From the NCBI RefSeq assembly GCF_947489365.1, contig NZ_CANLDB010000008.1:124001-188000 (forward strand): DNA of 64,000 nt. Direction: 5' to 3'. This document shows positions 1 through 8,551 of this stretch, piece by piece; positions within the stretch are counted from its first letter, which is position 1, and the number at the start of each line of letters is the position of its first letter. The notes below the pieces were generated by a model. That model was not told the origin of the DNA. It worked only from the letters and a program-made list of their open reading frames with translations, and ran no database searches. Source of the stretch: an uncultured Nocardioides sp. (GTDB lineage: Bacteria > Actinomycetota > Actinomycetes > Propionibacteriales > Nocardioidaceae). Made by a program: the position numbers and the translations under genes.

Positions 1-2
1 TC

Positions 3-1064
3 GATCTGCCGGCTGATGGTCGACTGCACCGGCGTCGACACCAGCACCGCCACCGCCACCAGGCCCAGTACCCGCGGCACGAGGAGGACCTCGTCCGCCC
101 GGTCCCCCGGCTCGCTCGCGTCCTCGCCGCGCCGGCGACGCCCGGGCAGCAGCAGACCCAGCAGCCCGGCGCCGAGGGCCGCGCCTGCGGCCCCGAGCAC
201 GGAGCCCACCAGCACGTCGTCGTGGCGGGCGTGGGCCAGCTCGTGCGCCACCACCGACACCACCTCCGGGGTCTCCAGGCCGCCGACGAGGGTGTCGTAC
301 ACGACGACCCGGCGGGTGCCGCCGAAGCCGGACACGTACGCGTTGAGGGTCGTCGTCCGACGGGACGCGTCGGCGACGAGGACGTCGTCCACGGCGATCC
401 CCTCCTCGCGCGCCACGTCGAGGATCTCGGTGCGCAGGGCGCCGTCCGGGAGCGAGGTGAAGTCGTTGCGCAGCGGCTCGACGACCACGGGGTAGGCGAA
501 GGACGCCCCGAGCACGAGGGCGGCCATCAGGACCCCCGCCACGGCGGGCCAGGCGGTCGGCAGCCGCCGGCGCACCCCGAGGAGCACGAGCAGCGCCAGC
601 GACGTCGCCACCGCCTCGACGCCGAGCGACACGAGGACGTCGACCGACCAGGCCCCCCACCCCTGCTCCGTCAGGCCGTACCGCAGCGCGTTCACCCGCG
701 AGGCCGCGGAGAACGGCAGCGTCGCGAGCCGGCCCACGACGAGCACCGCGACGGCGGCGAGCGGGACGCCGACCCACCAGGGACCCGGCAGCCGGCCCAC
801 CAGCCACCGGCCGGCCCGGGTGAACCCCAGCAGGAGCGCGACGGCGAGCGAGGCCACCAGCGACAGGCGGCTCCACAGCCGTGCGGTGCCCGAGTACGCC
901 TCCGCGCGCGAGAGCTCGGCCGCCGAGAACACGCTGTCGGCGTCCGCCGCCGGCGGACGAGCCCCCGGCACGGGGTCCCAGGGCACGCCCAGGGCGGCCA
1001 GCACCACGAACAGTCCCCCGGCGGCCAGGACGACCACGAGGGCGACCCGCCGGTGCCCCGTCAC
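3..1064 (-). CDS. M48 family (Ste24-like) membrane metalloprotease, C-terminus beyond the window
   Basis: A membrane zinc endopeptidase of family M48. The visible 354 residues start at a GTG whose last bases overlap the stop of the upstream gene (GTGA overlap), so the two genes are probably co-translated. Several hydrophobic segments occupy the first two thirds, including one right at the N-terminus. The zinc motif HELAH lies near residue 271, in the context SVVAHELAHARHDDVLVG, followed by a further hydrophobic stretch. The third zinc ligand of M48 enzymes lies further downstream and is not in the window, so the gene is partial at its 3' end. The class is well supported by the motif and topology; the substrate is unknown. 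Confidence 0.88.
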   Translation of the reverse strand, partial: MTGHRRVALVVVLAAGGLFVVLAALGVPWDPVPGARPPAADADSVFSAAELSRAEAYSGTARLWSRLSLVASLAVALLLGFTRAGRWLVGRLPGPWWVGVPLAAVAVLVVGRLATLPFSAASRVNALRYGLTEQGWGAWSVDVLVSLGVEAVATSLALLVLLGVRRRLPTAWPAVAGVLMAALVLGASFAYPVVVEPLRNDFTSLPDGALRTEILDVAREEGIAVDDVLVADASRRTTTLNAYVSGFGGTRRVVVYDTLVGGLETPEVVSVVAHELAHARHDDVLVGSVLGAAGAALGAGLLGLLLPGRRRRGEDASEPGDRADEVLLVPRVLGLVAVAVLVSTPVQSTISRQI

Positions 1065-2410
1065 GAGGCCCTCCGGGCCACCGCGCGCAGCCGCTCCTGC
1101 CACAGGCGGGTCAGCGCGGCCACGTCCAGGTCGGTGGCCCCGGCCAGGGCGCTCGGGAGGGGCTCCCCCGCGTCGGCGCGCTCGTAGACCCGCCGCAGCC
1201 CGTCCGGGCCCGCCCGCTCCGCCAGGAGGACGCAGGCCAGCCAGGCCGCCTCGTACGTCGCGCCGGCGTGGGTGCCGTTCAGGTCGAAGTCGGCGGGCGT
1301 GGGCAGGGTGGCGGGGGCGCCGTCCTCCCGCACCCGCTCCGCGACCTGGGCGGCGGCACGCTGCTCGTCGATCCCCGCCCCCTGGAGGGCGACGTAGTCG
1401 GCGTACCCCTCGACGAGCCAGGTCGGCGCCGGGCTCCCGGGCGCCCGCGTGGCGACGTGCACCGCCTCGTGGCTCATGACGAGCTGCGCGCCCCGGGCGC
1501 CCAGCGGGTCGAGCACCGCGGGGTTGACGAAGACGTGGACGCCGCCCGCCTCCGCGCCGGGGCTGCCGTCGACGGCCGCGGTGATGGCCGCCGCGGCGGC
1601 CACCGACCCCTCGTCCGACCCCACGGCCGCCGCCAGTGCCGCACCGTCGCGCGGCACCTCGACCACGAGCCGGCGGTCCCAGTCGGGCACGTCAGCGGCC
1701 ACCGCGGGGACGGCGGCGTCGGCGAGCGCGGCGTAGCGGTCCAGCTCCCCGGCGACCTCGGAGGCCGCCAGGACGAGCACCCCGGGGCCCCGGCGGACCT
1801 CGACCGGTCCGCTCAGCCACACCGGCGTCCGGGTGCCGGCGGAGGTCGAGGCGCCCGAGCCGCCGAAGGGAGCCTCACCGGTGGCCGCGCCGGCGGCCGG
1901 ACCGAAGCCGGTGACCGCCACCCGGTCGGCGTCGCGGGCGAAGCCCACGACGGTCTCGACGCTGGAGCGACCCGGGTCGAGGCCCTCGAAGCGCCAGGTG
2001 AGCTCCACCGCGGCCGGCCACCGGCCCGCCGGGGTGCCCTCGGCGGCCGGCACCTCGTCGACGTAGCGGAGGCCCAGGTCGTCGACCCGCAGCGCCTCGA
2101 CGTTGTCGACGACCGCCTCCAGCAGGTCGGCGGCCGCCGGGTCGTCGGAGGGGGCGAGGGCACGGGCCGTGCCGCGGTCGCCGTCGACCAGCGCGGTCCG
2201 CAGCTGCGCCAGGGCGCGCGCCGCCAGCCCTGGTGACACCGTCCCGGCCGACCGGCCGGCGGTGTCGCCGAGGTCGCTGGCGTACGGACGCTGGACCCAC
2301 CACGCTCCCGCACCGACGGCGACGAGGACCACGACGAGGACGCCGACCGCGAGCCGCCGCGGGACACGGGCGACCCACGCTCGGGGTCCACGCACGACGG
2401 AGCCGGTCAC
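1061..2410 (-). CDS. Membrane-anchored HExxH (peptidase_MA-like) protein
   Basis: A 449-residue protein with one N-terminal membrane anchor (around residues 15-33), then an extracytoplasmic region that looks like a diverged NTF2-like or lipoprotein domain, then a gluzincin-like region. The motif HEAVH is at residues 314-318 and a downstream Glu occurs in WLVEGYADYVA, the arrangement seen in peptidase_MA-like proteins. The C-terminus is helical and Arg-rich. A GTG start at 2410 is chosen because an upstream ATG at 2497 would overlap the NlpC gene; the Shine-Dalgarno is weak. It overlaps the following M48 gene by 4 bp. Proteolytic activity is inferred from the motif only. Confidence 0.75.
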   Translation of the reverse strand: MTGSVVRGPRAWVARVPRRLAVGVLVVVLVAVGAGAWWVQRPYASDLGDTAGRSAGTVSPGLAARALAQLRTALVDGDRGTARALAPSDDPAAADLLEAVVDNVEALRVDDLGLRYVDEVPAAEGTPAGRWPAAVELTWRFEGLDPGRSSVETVVGFARDADRVAVTGFGPAAGAATGEAPFGGSGASTSAGTRTPVWLSGPVEVRRGPGVLVLAASEVAGELDRYAALADAAVPAVAADVPDWDRRLVVEVPRDGAALAAAVGSDEGSVAAAAAITAAVDGSPGAEAGGVHVFVNPAVLDPLGARGAQLVMSHEAVHVATRAPGSPAPTWLVEGYADYVALQGAGIDEQRAAAQVAERVREDGAPATLPTPADFDLNGTHAGATYEAAWLACVLLAERAGPDGLRRVYERADAGEPLPSALAGATDLDVAALTRLWQERLRAVARRAS

Positions 2411-2430
2411 CCGAGAAGGATGACCGGCTC
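2400..2430 (-). terminator. Hairpin after the NlpC/P60 gene, overlapping the next start codon
   Basis: A perfect 10-bp inverted repeat (GAGCCGGTCA at 2400-2409 and TGACCGGCTC at 2421-2430) with an 11-nt loop lies 24 bp past the NlpC stop. It also covers the proposed GTG start (2408-2410) of the next gene, so it may attenuate or mask that gene. Confidence 0.5.
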
Positions 2431-2453
2431 CACCTGACGACGTGGGAGGGGGC

Positions 2454-3455
2454 TCAGCCGGGGCGCACCGCGCCGGAGACCGGCATGGTGGACACACCGG
2501 CCACGACGACCCCGGTGCCCGGGTTGGCGGCGTGCACGATCTGGCCGTTGCCGATGTACAGCGCGACGTGGCTGACCGGGCTGTAGTAGAAGACCAGGTC
2601 GCCGGGCTGCAGGTCGCTCATCGAGACCGGGGTGCCGCCACCGGCCATCTGCGCGCCCGAGGAGCGGGGCAGCGCGACCCCGGCCTGCGCCCAGGCCATC
2701 GAGGTCAGACCGGAGCAGTCGAACGCGTCCGGGCCCGAGGCGCCGTACACGTAGGAGTCGCCGACCTGGGCGAGGGCGTAGTCGACCGCGGCCTGCGCAC
2801 GACCGGCGGGCGGGACGTCGGTGGGCACCTCGGTGGTCGAGCCGGAGGACGCGGCCGCGGCGATCTGCTCGGCCTGCTCGGCCTCGAGGCCGTCGAGGAT
2901 CTCCTGCGCCTCGTCGGCGTTGTCCTCGACCGTCTCCATCTCCTCGCGGAGCTCCGCCTCGGTGTCCTCCACCTCGGCGGTCCGGGAGGCCACGGCGTCC
3001 TCGCGCAGGTCGAGCGCGTCGAGCTCGGTGGCGTAGTCGTCGAACATGTCGTCCTGCATGTCGTTGAACGACGACATGGTCGACAGGTCGGAGAGGAAGG
3101 CGTCCGGGTCCTCGGAGACGGCCAGCTCGCCGACGGTGCCGACCCCGGCGCCGGCGGTGTACTGGCTGACGATCGAGTCCTCGACCTGGGTGCGGACGCC
3201 GTCGACCTGCGTCGACTGACGCTCCTCGTCGGAGCGGAGGCCGCGCAGCTCGCGGCGCAGCTCCTTCAGCTCGATCGAGGCGTCGTGGTGGCGCTCCTGG
3301 GCCTGCTCGGCCTCGTGCCAGAGCCGGTCGACCCGATCGGAGACCTTGTCGATGTCGTCGACGTCCGGGTCGGCGTTCGCCGGGCCCACGGCGAAGCCGA
3401 GGATCACCAGAGAGGCGGACACGGCCGTGATCGCACGCATGCGGGGGTAGGGCAC
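2454..3455 (-). CDS. Secreted NlpC/P60 peptidoglycan hydrolase with N-terminal coiled coil
   Basis: A 333-residue exported wall hydrolase of the RipA/RipC type. An N-terminal signal peptide ends near ANADPD (residue 29). It is followed by a long acidic coiled coil (about 35-200), an alanine/threonine linker, and a C-terminal NlpC/P60 domain (about 220-333) with the catalytic Cys in DAFDCSGLTSMAW and the His in VSHVALYIG. Such enzymes cleave peptide stems in peptidoglycan during division or growth. The GTG start follows an AAGGAG ribosome site; an ATG five codons later is an alternative. The c-di-AMP riboswitch directly upstream ties expression to the c-di-AMP level, a known arrangement for actinobacterial wall hydrolases. 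Confidence 0.92.
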   Translation of the reverse strand: MPYPRMRAITAVSASLVILGFAVGPANADPDVDDIDKVSDRVDRLWHEAEQAQERHHDASIELKELRRELRGLRSDEERQSTQVDGVRTQVEDSIVSQYTAGAGVGTVGELAVSEDPDAFLSDLSTMSSFNDMQDDMFDDYATELDALDLREDAVASRTAEVEDTEAELREEMETVEDNADEAQEILDGLEAEQAEQIAAAASSGSTTEVPTDVPPAGRAQAAVDYALAQVGDSYVYGASGPDAFDCSGLTSMAWAQAGVALPRSSGAQMAGGGTPVSMSDLQPGDLVFYYSPVSHVALYIGNGQIVHAANPGTGVVVAGVSTMPVSGAVRPG

Positions 3456-3476
3456 GGGGGGTGGATCTCCTTGGTC

Positions 3477-3640
3477 GTTCGCCTACCGGGTGAGCTGACG
3501 GGTTCGGGCACGACCGCCCTACCGTGGCTCCTCGGCGCGGGGGCGCCGGTCTCGCCGCGGATTCACCCCAGTGGATGTGGTTCCCCGGTTCCGTCCCCGT
3601 GTGTGCCACGGCTCAGGACTCGACGTGGTGCCCGTGCGGA
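3477..3640 (-). ncRNA. c-di-AMP riboswitch (ydaO/yuaA type)
   Basis: Read on the minus strand, the leader contains the strongly conserved ydaO blocks: GGGGTGAATCC (about 3567-3577), then GTAGGGCGG, then GCCCGAACCCGTCAGCT followed by GGTAGGCG near 3481. The AAGGAG of the downstream NlpC gene follows within 15 nt. In known cases ligand binding turns expression off. The 5' boundary is approximate. The 300 bp between the two flanking genes hold this element and, presumably, its promoter. Confidence 0.9.
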
Positions 3641-3767
3641 TCCGGTCTGACCCGCGGCCACGGCCACCGCGGACGAGGCTAACCCCGGGACCACCACCCG
3701 GCAAACTGCGGGTGTCCTCCTGTGGACACCACGGCCCGGGAGCCCCACCGAGGGCCCCGCCGGCGTC

Positions 3768-3974
3768 TCAGGCGCTCTCCACCTCCGGCGCGGACACCGC
3801 CCGCACCAGGCGCAGGGGCGGGACCAGTCCACCGTCGGCCAGGACCGCCAGGGCGCGGGTCTGGTCGTCGTCCAGCTCCAGCTCGGGCGGCGGGCCCAGC
3901 AGGGCGGTGACCACGCAGTCGTGGCAGTGCAGACCGCGCACCAGGCAGGAGTCGCAGTCGATGAGTGTCGTCAT
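3768..3974 (-). CDS. Small Cys/His-rich conserved protein
   Basis: A 68-residue protein beginning MTTLIDCDSCLVRGLHCHDC, with three cysteines in C-x2-C and C-x-H-x2-C-like spacing (CDSC, CHDC). That pattern suggests a small metal-binding motif. The rest is acidic and helical. I chose the ATG at 3974; a TTG at 4004 would add ten residues. It lies 66 bp downstream of the NYN-domain gene on the same strand and may be co-transcribed with it. I recognise it as a recurrent actinobacterial type but know no function for it. Confidence 0.65.
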   Translation of the reverse strand: MTTLIDCDSCLVRGLHCHDCVVTALLGPPPELELDDDQTRALAVLADGGLVPPLRLVRAVSAPEVESA

Positions 3975-4040
3975 GGTCGGGACCGTGCCAGGGGCCACCG
4001 ACAACGGCGGCGGACGGCGTGTCGGGACCCCGCGGCGGGC

Positions 4041-5309
4041 TCAGCCGAGCAGCGCCAGCAGGACCGGCGAGGCCACGGCACGCGCCCCGTGCTGCGCGGC
4101 GTGCCTCGCGACCTCCTGGTCGCTCGAGACGACCACGACCATGCGTCCGGTCGGCTCGGCCTCGACCAGCTCGGCGATGACGTCGTCGGCGATCACCCCG
4201 GACGGGCTGAAGAGGACCCGCACGCCGCGGGGGGCCTGGGTGGCGCTCTGGCGGGTCGTGGAGGCCGCCGCGTCGAAGACCACCGTGGTCTCGGCCCCGG
4301 TGCGGGCGACCAGCGGGGCCAGGGCGCGCAGCAGCCGCGCGCGCTGGGCCTCCAGGGACGACTCCGGCCAGGCCGTCTTGCTGACGTTGTAGCCGTCGAC
4401 GAGCAGCCGCGGCCGCGGTGCGGCGAGGTACTGCTCCAGCCGCGCCGACCCGTCACGTCCGGCGGCGCCGGGACCGGCCGTCCCGCCGCCCGCCGACGCG
4501 GCCTCCGCCAGTCGGCGCTCGACGCGGTCGGCGGGGGCGGCCTCGGAGACCGGGAGGGCCAGCTCACGGCGCAGCCCCGCGGCGGCCTCGACGACGGTGT
4601 CCAGCAGCACCCGGGCCCGCAGCCCCACCTCGCTGCGCTCCTCCCGGGTGAGACGCCGCAGGCCCGCGTTGGCCGCCTCCAGCTCCTCGACCCGCGCCCG
4701 CAGGCGGCGCCGCTCGGCCTCGCCGTCCTCGGTCGCCCGGCGGACGTCGTCCTGCGCCGCGGCCACCGCGGCGGCGGCCTCCTCGGCCTCCTGCCGGGCG
4801 TCGCGCTCCCGCTTGCGCGTCTCGCCGAGCCGCCGACGCAGCGTCGCCACCTCGCCGCGCAGCTCGTCGACCTGGCGCCGTCGCTCGCCGCGCAGCTCGC
4901 GCAGCGCCTGCTCGGCCCGGTCGGCCCGCTCCGCCTCCCGCGCGGCGTCCTGGCCCTCCCGCACGGCGGTCTGGAGCTCCAGGCGCGCGGCGAGGCGGTC
5001 CGTGGTGGCCTCCCAGGTCTGCTGCCACCCGGGCTCGCGGCGCAGCCAGGCGAGCGCCGCGGTCTCGGCCGGGTCGCGCTCGGCGTCGGCCCGCTCCCCC
5101 AGCAGCTCGGCCGCCCGGGCGCGGAAGTCGTCGTCCGTCTCGAGGACGCCGACGATCTGCTCGCCGCCCAGCCGGGCACGCCGCGCCGGTGCGAAGTCGG
5201 CGATCCGCCGCAGCCGGGCGGGCACCGGGTCGGCCGAGGGGAGCACGTCGGCCACGAGCGCGGCCAGCCGCTCGCGGACCGCGCCCGTCGTGGCGGGCAC
5301 CTCGGACAT
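4041..5309 (-). CDS. NYN (PIN-like) domain RNA-binding/nuclease protein with coiled coil
   Basis: A 422-residue protein. The N-terminal third is helical, residues about 110-235 form a long Glu/Arg-rich coiled coil, and the C-terminal 120 residues are a NYN domain of the YacP type. That domain starts at LLVDGYNVSK (residue 302) with the first acidic active-site residue, continues with TTVVFDAAAS, and ends with DDVIAELV and VVSSDQEV. NYN domains are PIN-fold nucleases, so RNA processing or decay is likely; the target is unknown. The ATG at 5309 is preceded by a TACGCT box six bases upstream, which suggests a leaderless message. Confidence 0.85.
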   Translation of the reverse strand: MSEVPATTGAVRERLAALVADVLPSADPVPARLRRIADFAPARRARLGGEQIVGVLETDDDFRARAAELLGERADAERDPAETAALAWLRREPGWQQTWEATTDRLAARLELQTAVREGQDAAREAERADRAEQALRELRGERRRQVDELRGEVATLRRRLGETRKRERDARQEAEEAAAAVAAAQDDVRRATEDGEAERRRLRARVEELEAANAGLRRLTREERSEVGLRARVLLDTVVEAAAGLRRELALPVSEAAPADRVERRLAEAASAGGGTAGPGAAGRDGSARLEQYLAAPRPRLLVDGYNVSKTAWPESSLEAQRARLLRALAPLVARTGAETTVVFDAAASTTRQSATQAPRGVRVLFSPSGVIADDVIAELVEAEPTGRMVVVVSSDQEVARHAAQHGARAVASPVLLALLG

Positions 5310-5380
5310 GGCACCAGCGTAGGGCGCGCCAGGGCGCGCCGCCCGGCCGTTGTCGGTGGTCCGTCCTAGCGTCCGCCTCG

Positions 5381-7186
5381 ATGGACACCAGGACGAGCAC
5401 GAAACCCGACGAGCGGGCCGCCGCGGGGTCGCGGTGGGAGGAGCAGCGCAGCTTCGACGAGCTCGGGCGGGCCCTGCGGGACGAGACGTTCTGCGTGGTC
5501 GACCTGGAGACCACCGGCGGGTCCGCCGCGGGCGGCGCCATGATCACCGAGATCGGCGCCGTGAAGGTCCGCGGCGGCGAGGTCGTGGGCGAGTTCCAGA
5601 CCCTGGTCGACCCGGGCACGGCCATCCCGCCCTTCATCGCGGTGCTGACCGGCATCACCGACGCCATGGTCGGCGGGGCGCCCCGCATCGAGGCGGCCCT
5701 GCCCGCCTTCCTCGACTTCGCCCGCGGCACCGTGCTCGTCGCGCACAACGCTCCCTTCGACGTCGGCTTCCTGCGTCACTTCGCCGAGCAGCAGCACCGC
5801 GCCTGGCCGCGCTTCGAGGTCCTCGACACGGCCCTGATCGCCCGACGCGTGGTCACGCGGGACGAGGCGCCCAACTGCAAGCTCGCGACCCTCGCACGGG
5901 TCTTCCGGGCCGGGACCACGCCGAACCACCGCGCCCTGTCCGACGCCCGGGCCACGGTCGACGTCCTGCACGGCCTGCTGGCGCGGCTGGGCGCCCAGGG
6001 CGTGCACACCCTGGAGGAGCTCCGCACCTTCAGCTCCCGGGTCAGCCCCGCCCAGCGCCGCAAGCGCCACCTCGCCGAGGGCCTCCCCCACGCGCCGGGG
6101 GTCTACCTGTTCCACGACGCCTCCGACCGGGTGCTCTACGTCGGCACGTCGCGCGACCTCCGCACCCGGGTGCGGTCCTACTTCACCGCCTCGGAGACCC
6201 GGTCCCGGATGGGCGAGATGATCGGGGTCGCCACCGGCGTCCGCGGCATCGCCTGCGCCACCCCGCTCGAGGCGCAGGTCCGCGAGCTGCGGCTGATCGC
6301 GGAGCACAAGCCGCGCTACAACCGCCGCTCCCGGTTCCCGGAGAAGGTCCACTTCCTCAAGCTGACCCGGGAGCCCTGGCCGCGTCTCTCGACGGTCCGC
6401 AAGGTCCTCGACGACGACGCCGACTACCTCGGTCCGTTCTCCTCCAAGAAGGTGCTGGAGCGCTGCCTGGCGGCCCTCCACGAGACGTTCCCCGTCCGCC
6501 AGTGCGGTGGTCGGCTCCCCCGCACGCCGTCCGGCTCGGCGTGCGCGCTCGCCGAGATGGGCCGCTGCCTGTCCCCCTGCGACGGCTCCGTCGACGCCGC
6601 GACGTACGGCGCGCTGGTCGGTCGGCTGCGCGACGCCCTGCTCCACCAGCCGCAGGAGGTCGTGTCCGACATCAACGCCCGCATGGCGGCGCTGGCCGCC
6701 GACGAGCGCTACGAGGACGCCGGCACCGCCCGCGACCGCCTCGCCGCCTTCGTGCGGGCCGCGGCCCGCACCCAGCGGCTGGGCGCCCTCAGCGGGTGTC
6801 CCGAGATCGTCGCCGCCCGCAAGGAGGACGACGGCCGCTGGGCGGTCCACGTCGTGCGGCACGGGCGCCTCGCCGCGGCCGGCGTGATCCCGCCCGGCCA
6901 CGACGCCCACGCGTGGGTCTCGACGCTGCGCGACTCCGCCGAGACGGTCCGCGGCGGCCCCGGCCCGATCCCGGCCGCGACGGCGGAGGAGAGCGAGAAG
7001 GTGCTGCGCTGGCTCGAGTCACCCGGCGTGCGCCTCGTCGCCGTCGAGGGCGAGTGGACCTGTCCGCTCGCCGGCGCCGGGCGCCACCTCGCGCTGTACG
7101 ACGCCGCCTCCCGGTCCCGGCTCGACCTCGTGCCCTTCGACCAGCGACGCGACGTACGACCCGTGCGCGGGCCCGAGCAGACCTGA
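5381..7186 (+). CDS. DEDDh exonuclease fused to GIY-YIG/UvrC-like endonuclease
   Basis: A 601-residue two-nuclease fusion. Residues about 30-205 are a DnaQ-type 3'-5' exonuclease with Exo I (DLETTG), Exo II (HNAPFDVGFL) and Exo III (NHRALSDARA) motifs. Residues about 225-310 are a GIY-YIG nuclease (APGVYLFHDASDRVLYVGTS), followed by UvrC-like sequence including QCGGRLP and CLSPCDGS. The UvrC RNase H-like and HhH parts appear to be missing, so it resembles Cho with an added proofreading-type domain. A role in DNA repair is expected from the family. ATG 5381 is chosen over upstream in-frame codons because the sequence before it is low-complexity and a TAGCGT box lies eight bases upstream. Confidence 0.92.
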   Translation: MDTRTSTKPDERAAAGSRWEEQRSFDELGRALRDETFCVVDLETTGGSAAGGAMITEIGAVKVRGGEVVGEFQTLVDPGTAIPPFIAVLTGITDAMVGGAPRIEAALPAFLDFARGTVLVAHNAPFDVGFLRHFAEQQHRAWPRFEVLDTALIARRVVTRDEAPNCKLATLARVFRAGTTPNHRALSDARATVDVLHGLLARLGAQGVHTLEELRTFSSRVSPAQRRKRHLAEGLPHAPGVYLFHDASDRVLYVGTSRDLRTRVRSYFTASETRSRMGEMIGVATGVRGIACATPLEAQVRELRLIAEHKPRYNRRSRFPEKVHFLKLTREPWPRLSTVRKVLDDDADYLGPFSSKKVLERCLAALHETFPVRQCGGRLPRTPSGSACALAEMGRCLSPCDGSVDAATYGALVGRLRDALLHQPQEVVSDINARMAALAADERYEDAGTARDRLAAFVRAAARTQRLGALSGCPEIVAARKEDDGRWAVHVVRHGRLAAAGVIPPGHDAHAWVSTLRDSAETVRGGPGPIPAATAEESEKVLRWLESPGVRLVAVEGEWTCPLAGAGRHLALYDAASRSRLDLVPFDQRRDVRPVRGPEQT

Positions 7187-7217
7187 GCCGACCGGGGCGC
7201 GCCGCTACGGTGAGCCC

Positions 7218-7496
7218 ATGATCACCGCCATCGTCTTCGTCAGCGCCGACGTCGCCCGGATCCCCGAGGTGGCCGAGGGCATCGCGGCCCTCGACGGCGT
7301 GAGCGAGGTCTACTCGGTCACCGGGCAGATCGACCTGATCGCGCTCGTGCGGGTCCGCACCCACGAGGAGGTCGCCGACGTGGTCGCCGACCGGCTCAAC
7401 AAGGTCGAGGGCGTGCGGTCCACCGAGACCCACATCGCGTTCCGCACGCACTCGCGCCACGACCTCGAGACCGCCTTCTCGCTCGGTCTGGACTGA
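7218..7496 (+). CDS. Stand-alone Lrp/AsnC ligand-binding (RAM) domain protein
   Basis: A 92-residue protein consisting only of the AsnC_trans_reg/RAM domain (MITAIVFVSADVARIPEVAE and GVSEVYSVTGQIDLIALVRV). There is no helix-turn-helix. Such domains bind amino acids or related small molecules and assemble as rings; they may modulate full-length Lrp proteins. It follows the exonuclease gene by 31 bp, but a TACGGT box six bases before the ATG suggests its own leaderless promoter. It converges on trpD with a 24-bp gap. Confidence 0.9.
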   Translation: MITAIVFVSADVARIPEVAEGIAALDGVSEVYSVTGQIDLIALVRVRTHEEVADVVADRLNKVEGVRSTETHIAFRTHSRHDLETAFSLGLD

Positions 7497-7520
7497 GGTC
7501 CCGGCCCGACGGGCGACCCC

Positions 7521-8546
7521 TCAGCGCGCCGAGGCGCCGACCCAGCTCTCCAGGGTCGCCGCGGCGGCGCCGGAGTCGAGGGCCTCGCGAGCCCGCTCGG
7601 CGCCCGCGGCGAGGCGCTCGGTCACCGAGCCCTCCCGCCGCTCGTGGACGGCCAGCGCCGCGGCGGTGTTGAGGACGACGGCGTCCCGGACGGGGCCGGT
7701 CTCCCCCGCCAGGAGCCGTCGTACGACGTCGGCGTTGTGCGCCACGTCGCCGCCGCGCAGGTCCTCGGCGCTCGCGCGCGCCAGACCGAGGTCGTCGGGG
7801 TCCACCACGTGCTCGGTGACCTCGCCGTCCTCGACGCGCCACAGGGCGGAGGTGGTGGTGGTCGTCAGCTCGTCCAGGCCGTCGTCGCCGCGGAACACCC
7901 AGGCGTCGACGCCCCGGGCCGCGTAGACGCCGGCCATCCGCGGGGCCATCCGCGCGTCGGCGCAGCCGATGGCCTGGGCCTGGGGCCGGGCGGGGTTCGC
8001 CAGCGGCCCGAGCACGTTGAACGTCGTCCCGATCCCCAGCTCGCGGCGTGGCACGGCGGCGTGGCGCAGGGCCGGGTGGAAGGCCGCGGCGAAGCAGAAG
8101 GTGATGCCGGCCTCGCCGGCCACCTCCGCGACCCGCTCGGGGGCCAGGTCGAGCCGGATGCCGAGGTGCTCGAGCACGTCGGCGCTGCCCGCCTTCGACG
8201 ACGCCGACCGGTTGCCGTGCTTGACCACCGTCGCGCCGGCCCCGGCGGCCACGATCGCCGACATCGTCGAGATGTTCACCGACGCCGACCGGTCCCCGCC
8301 GGTGCCGACGACGTCCAGCAGCCGGCCCTCGACGTCCATCGGGTGGGCGTGGAGGTACATCTGCTCGACGATCCCGGTGAGCTCCTCGACGGTCTCGCCC
8401 TTGGCGCGCAGCGCGACGGCGAACCCGGCGATCTGCGCGGGGGTCGCCTCGCCGGCGAGGATCTCGCCCATGGCCCAGGAGGTGGAGTCCCGGTCGAGGT
8501 CGGTGCCGGCGACGAGGGCGCCGAGGACGTCGGCCCAGCTCGTCAC
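7521..8546 (-). CDS. trpD: Anthranilate phosphoribosyltransferase
   Basis: The enzyme joins anthranilate to PRPP in tryptophan synthesis. The 341 residues include the PRPP/Mg signature DVVGTGGDRSASVNISTMSA, then VKHGNRSASSKAGSADVLE and FNVLGPLANPA, all in family order and at the normal length. The GTG start at 8546 (VTSWADVLGALV) is chosen from family alignment memory; upstream codons in the same frame are low-complexity shadow. The stop of the receiver-like gene lies five bases upstream of this start on the same strand, so the two probably form an operon. No other trp gene is in the window. trpD next to ctaE matches the order in M. tuberculosis. Confidence 0.95.
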   Translation of the reverse strand: MTSWADVLGALVAGTDLDRDSTSWAMGEILAGEATPAQIAGFAVALRAKGETVEELTGIVEQMYLHAHPMDVEGRLLDVVGTGGDRSASVNISTMSAIVAAGAGATVVKHGNRSASSKAGSADVLEHLGIRLDLAPERVAEVAGEAGITFCFAAAFHPALRHAAVPRRELGIGTTFNVLGPLANPARPQAQAIGCADARMAPRMAGVYAARGVDAWVFRGDDGLDELTTTTTSALWRVEDGEVTEHVVDPDDLGLARASAEDLRGGDVAHNADVVRRLLAGETGPVRDAVVLNTAAALAVHERREGSVTERLAAGAERAREALDSGAAAATLESWVGASAR

Positions 8547-8551
8547 GGGGC

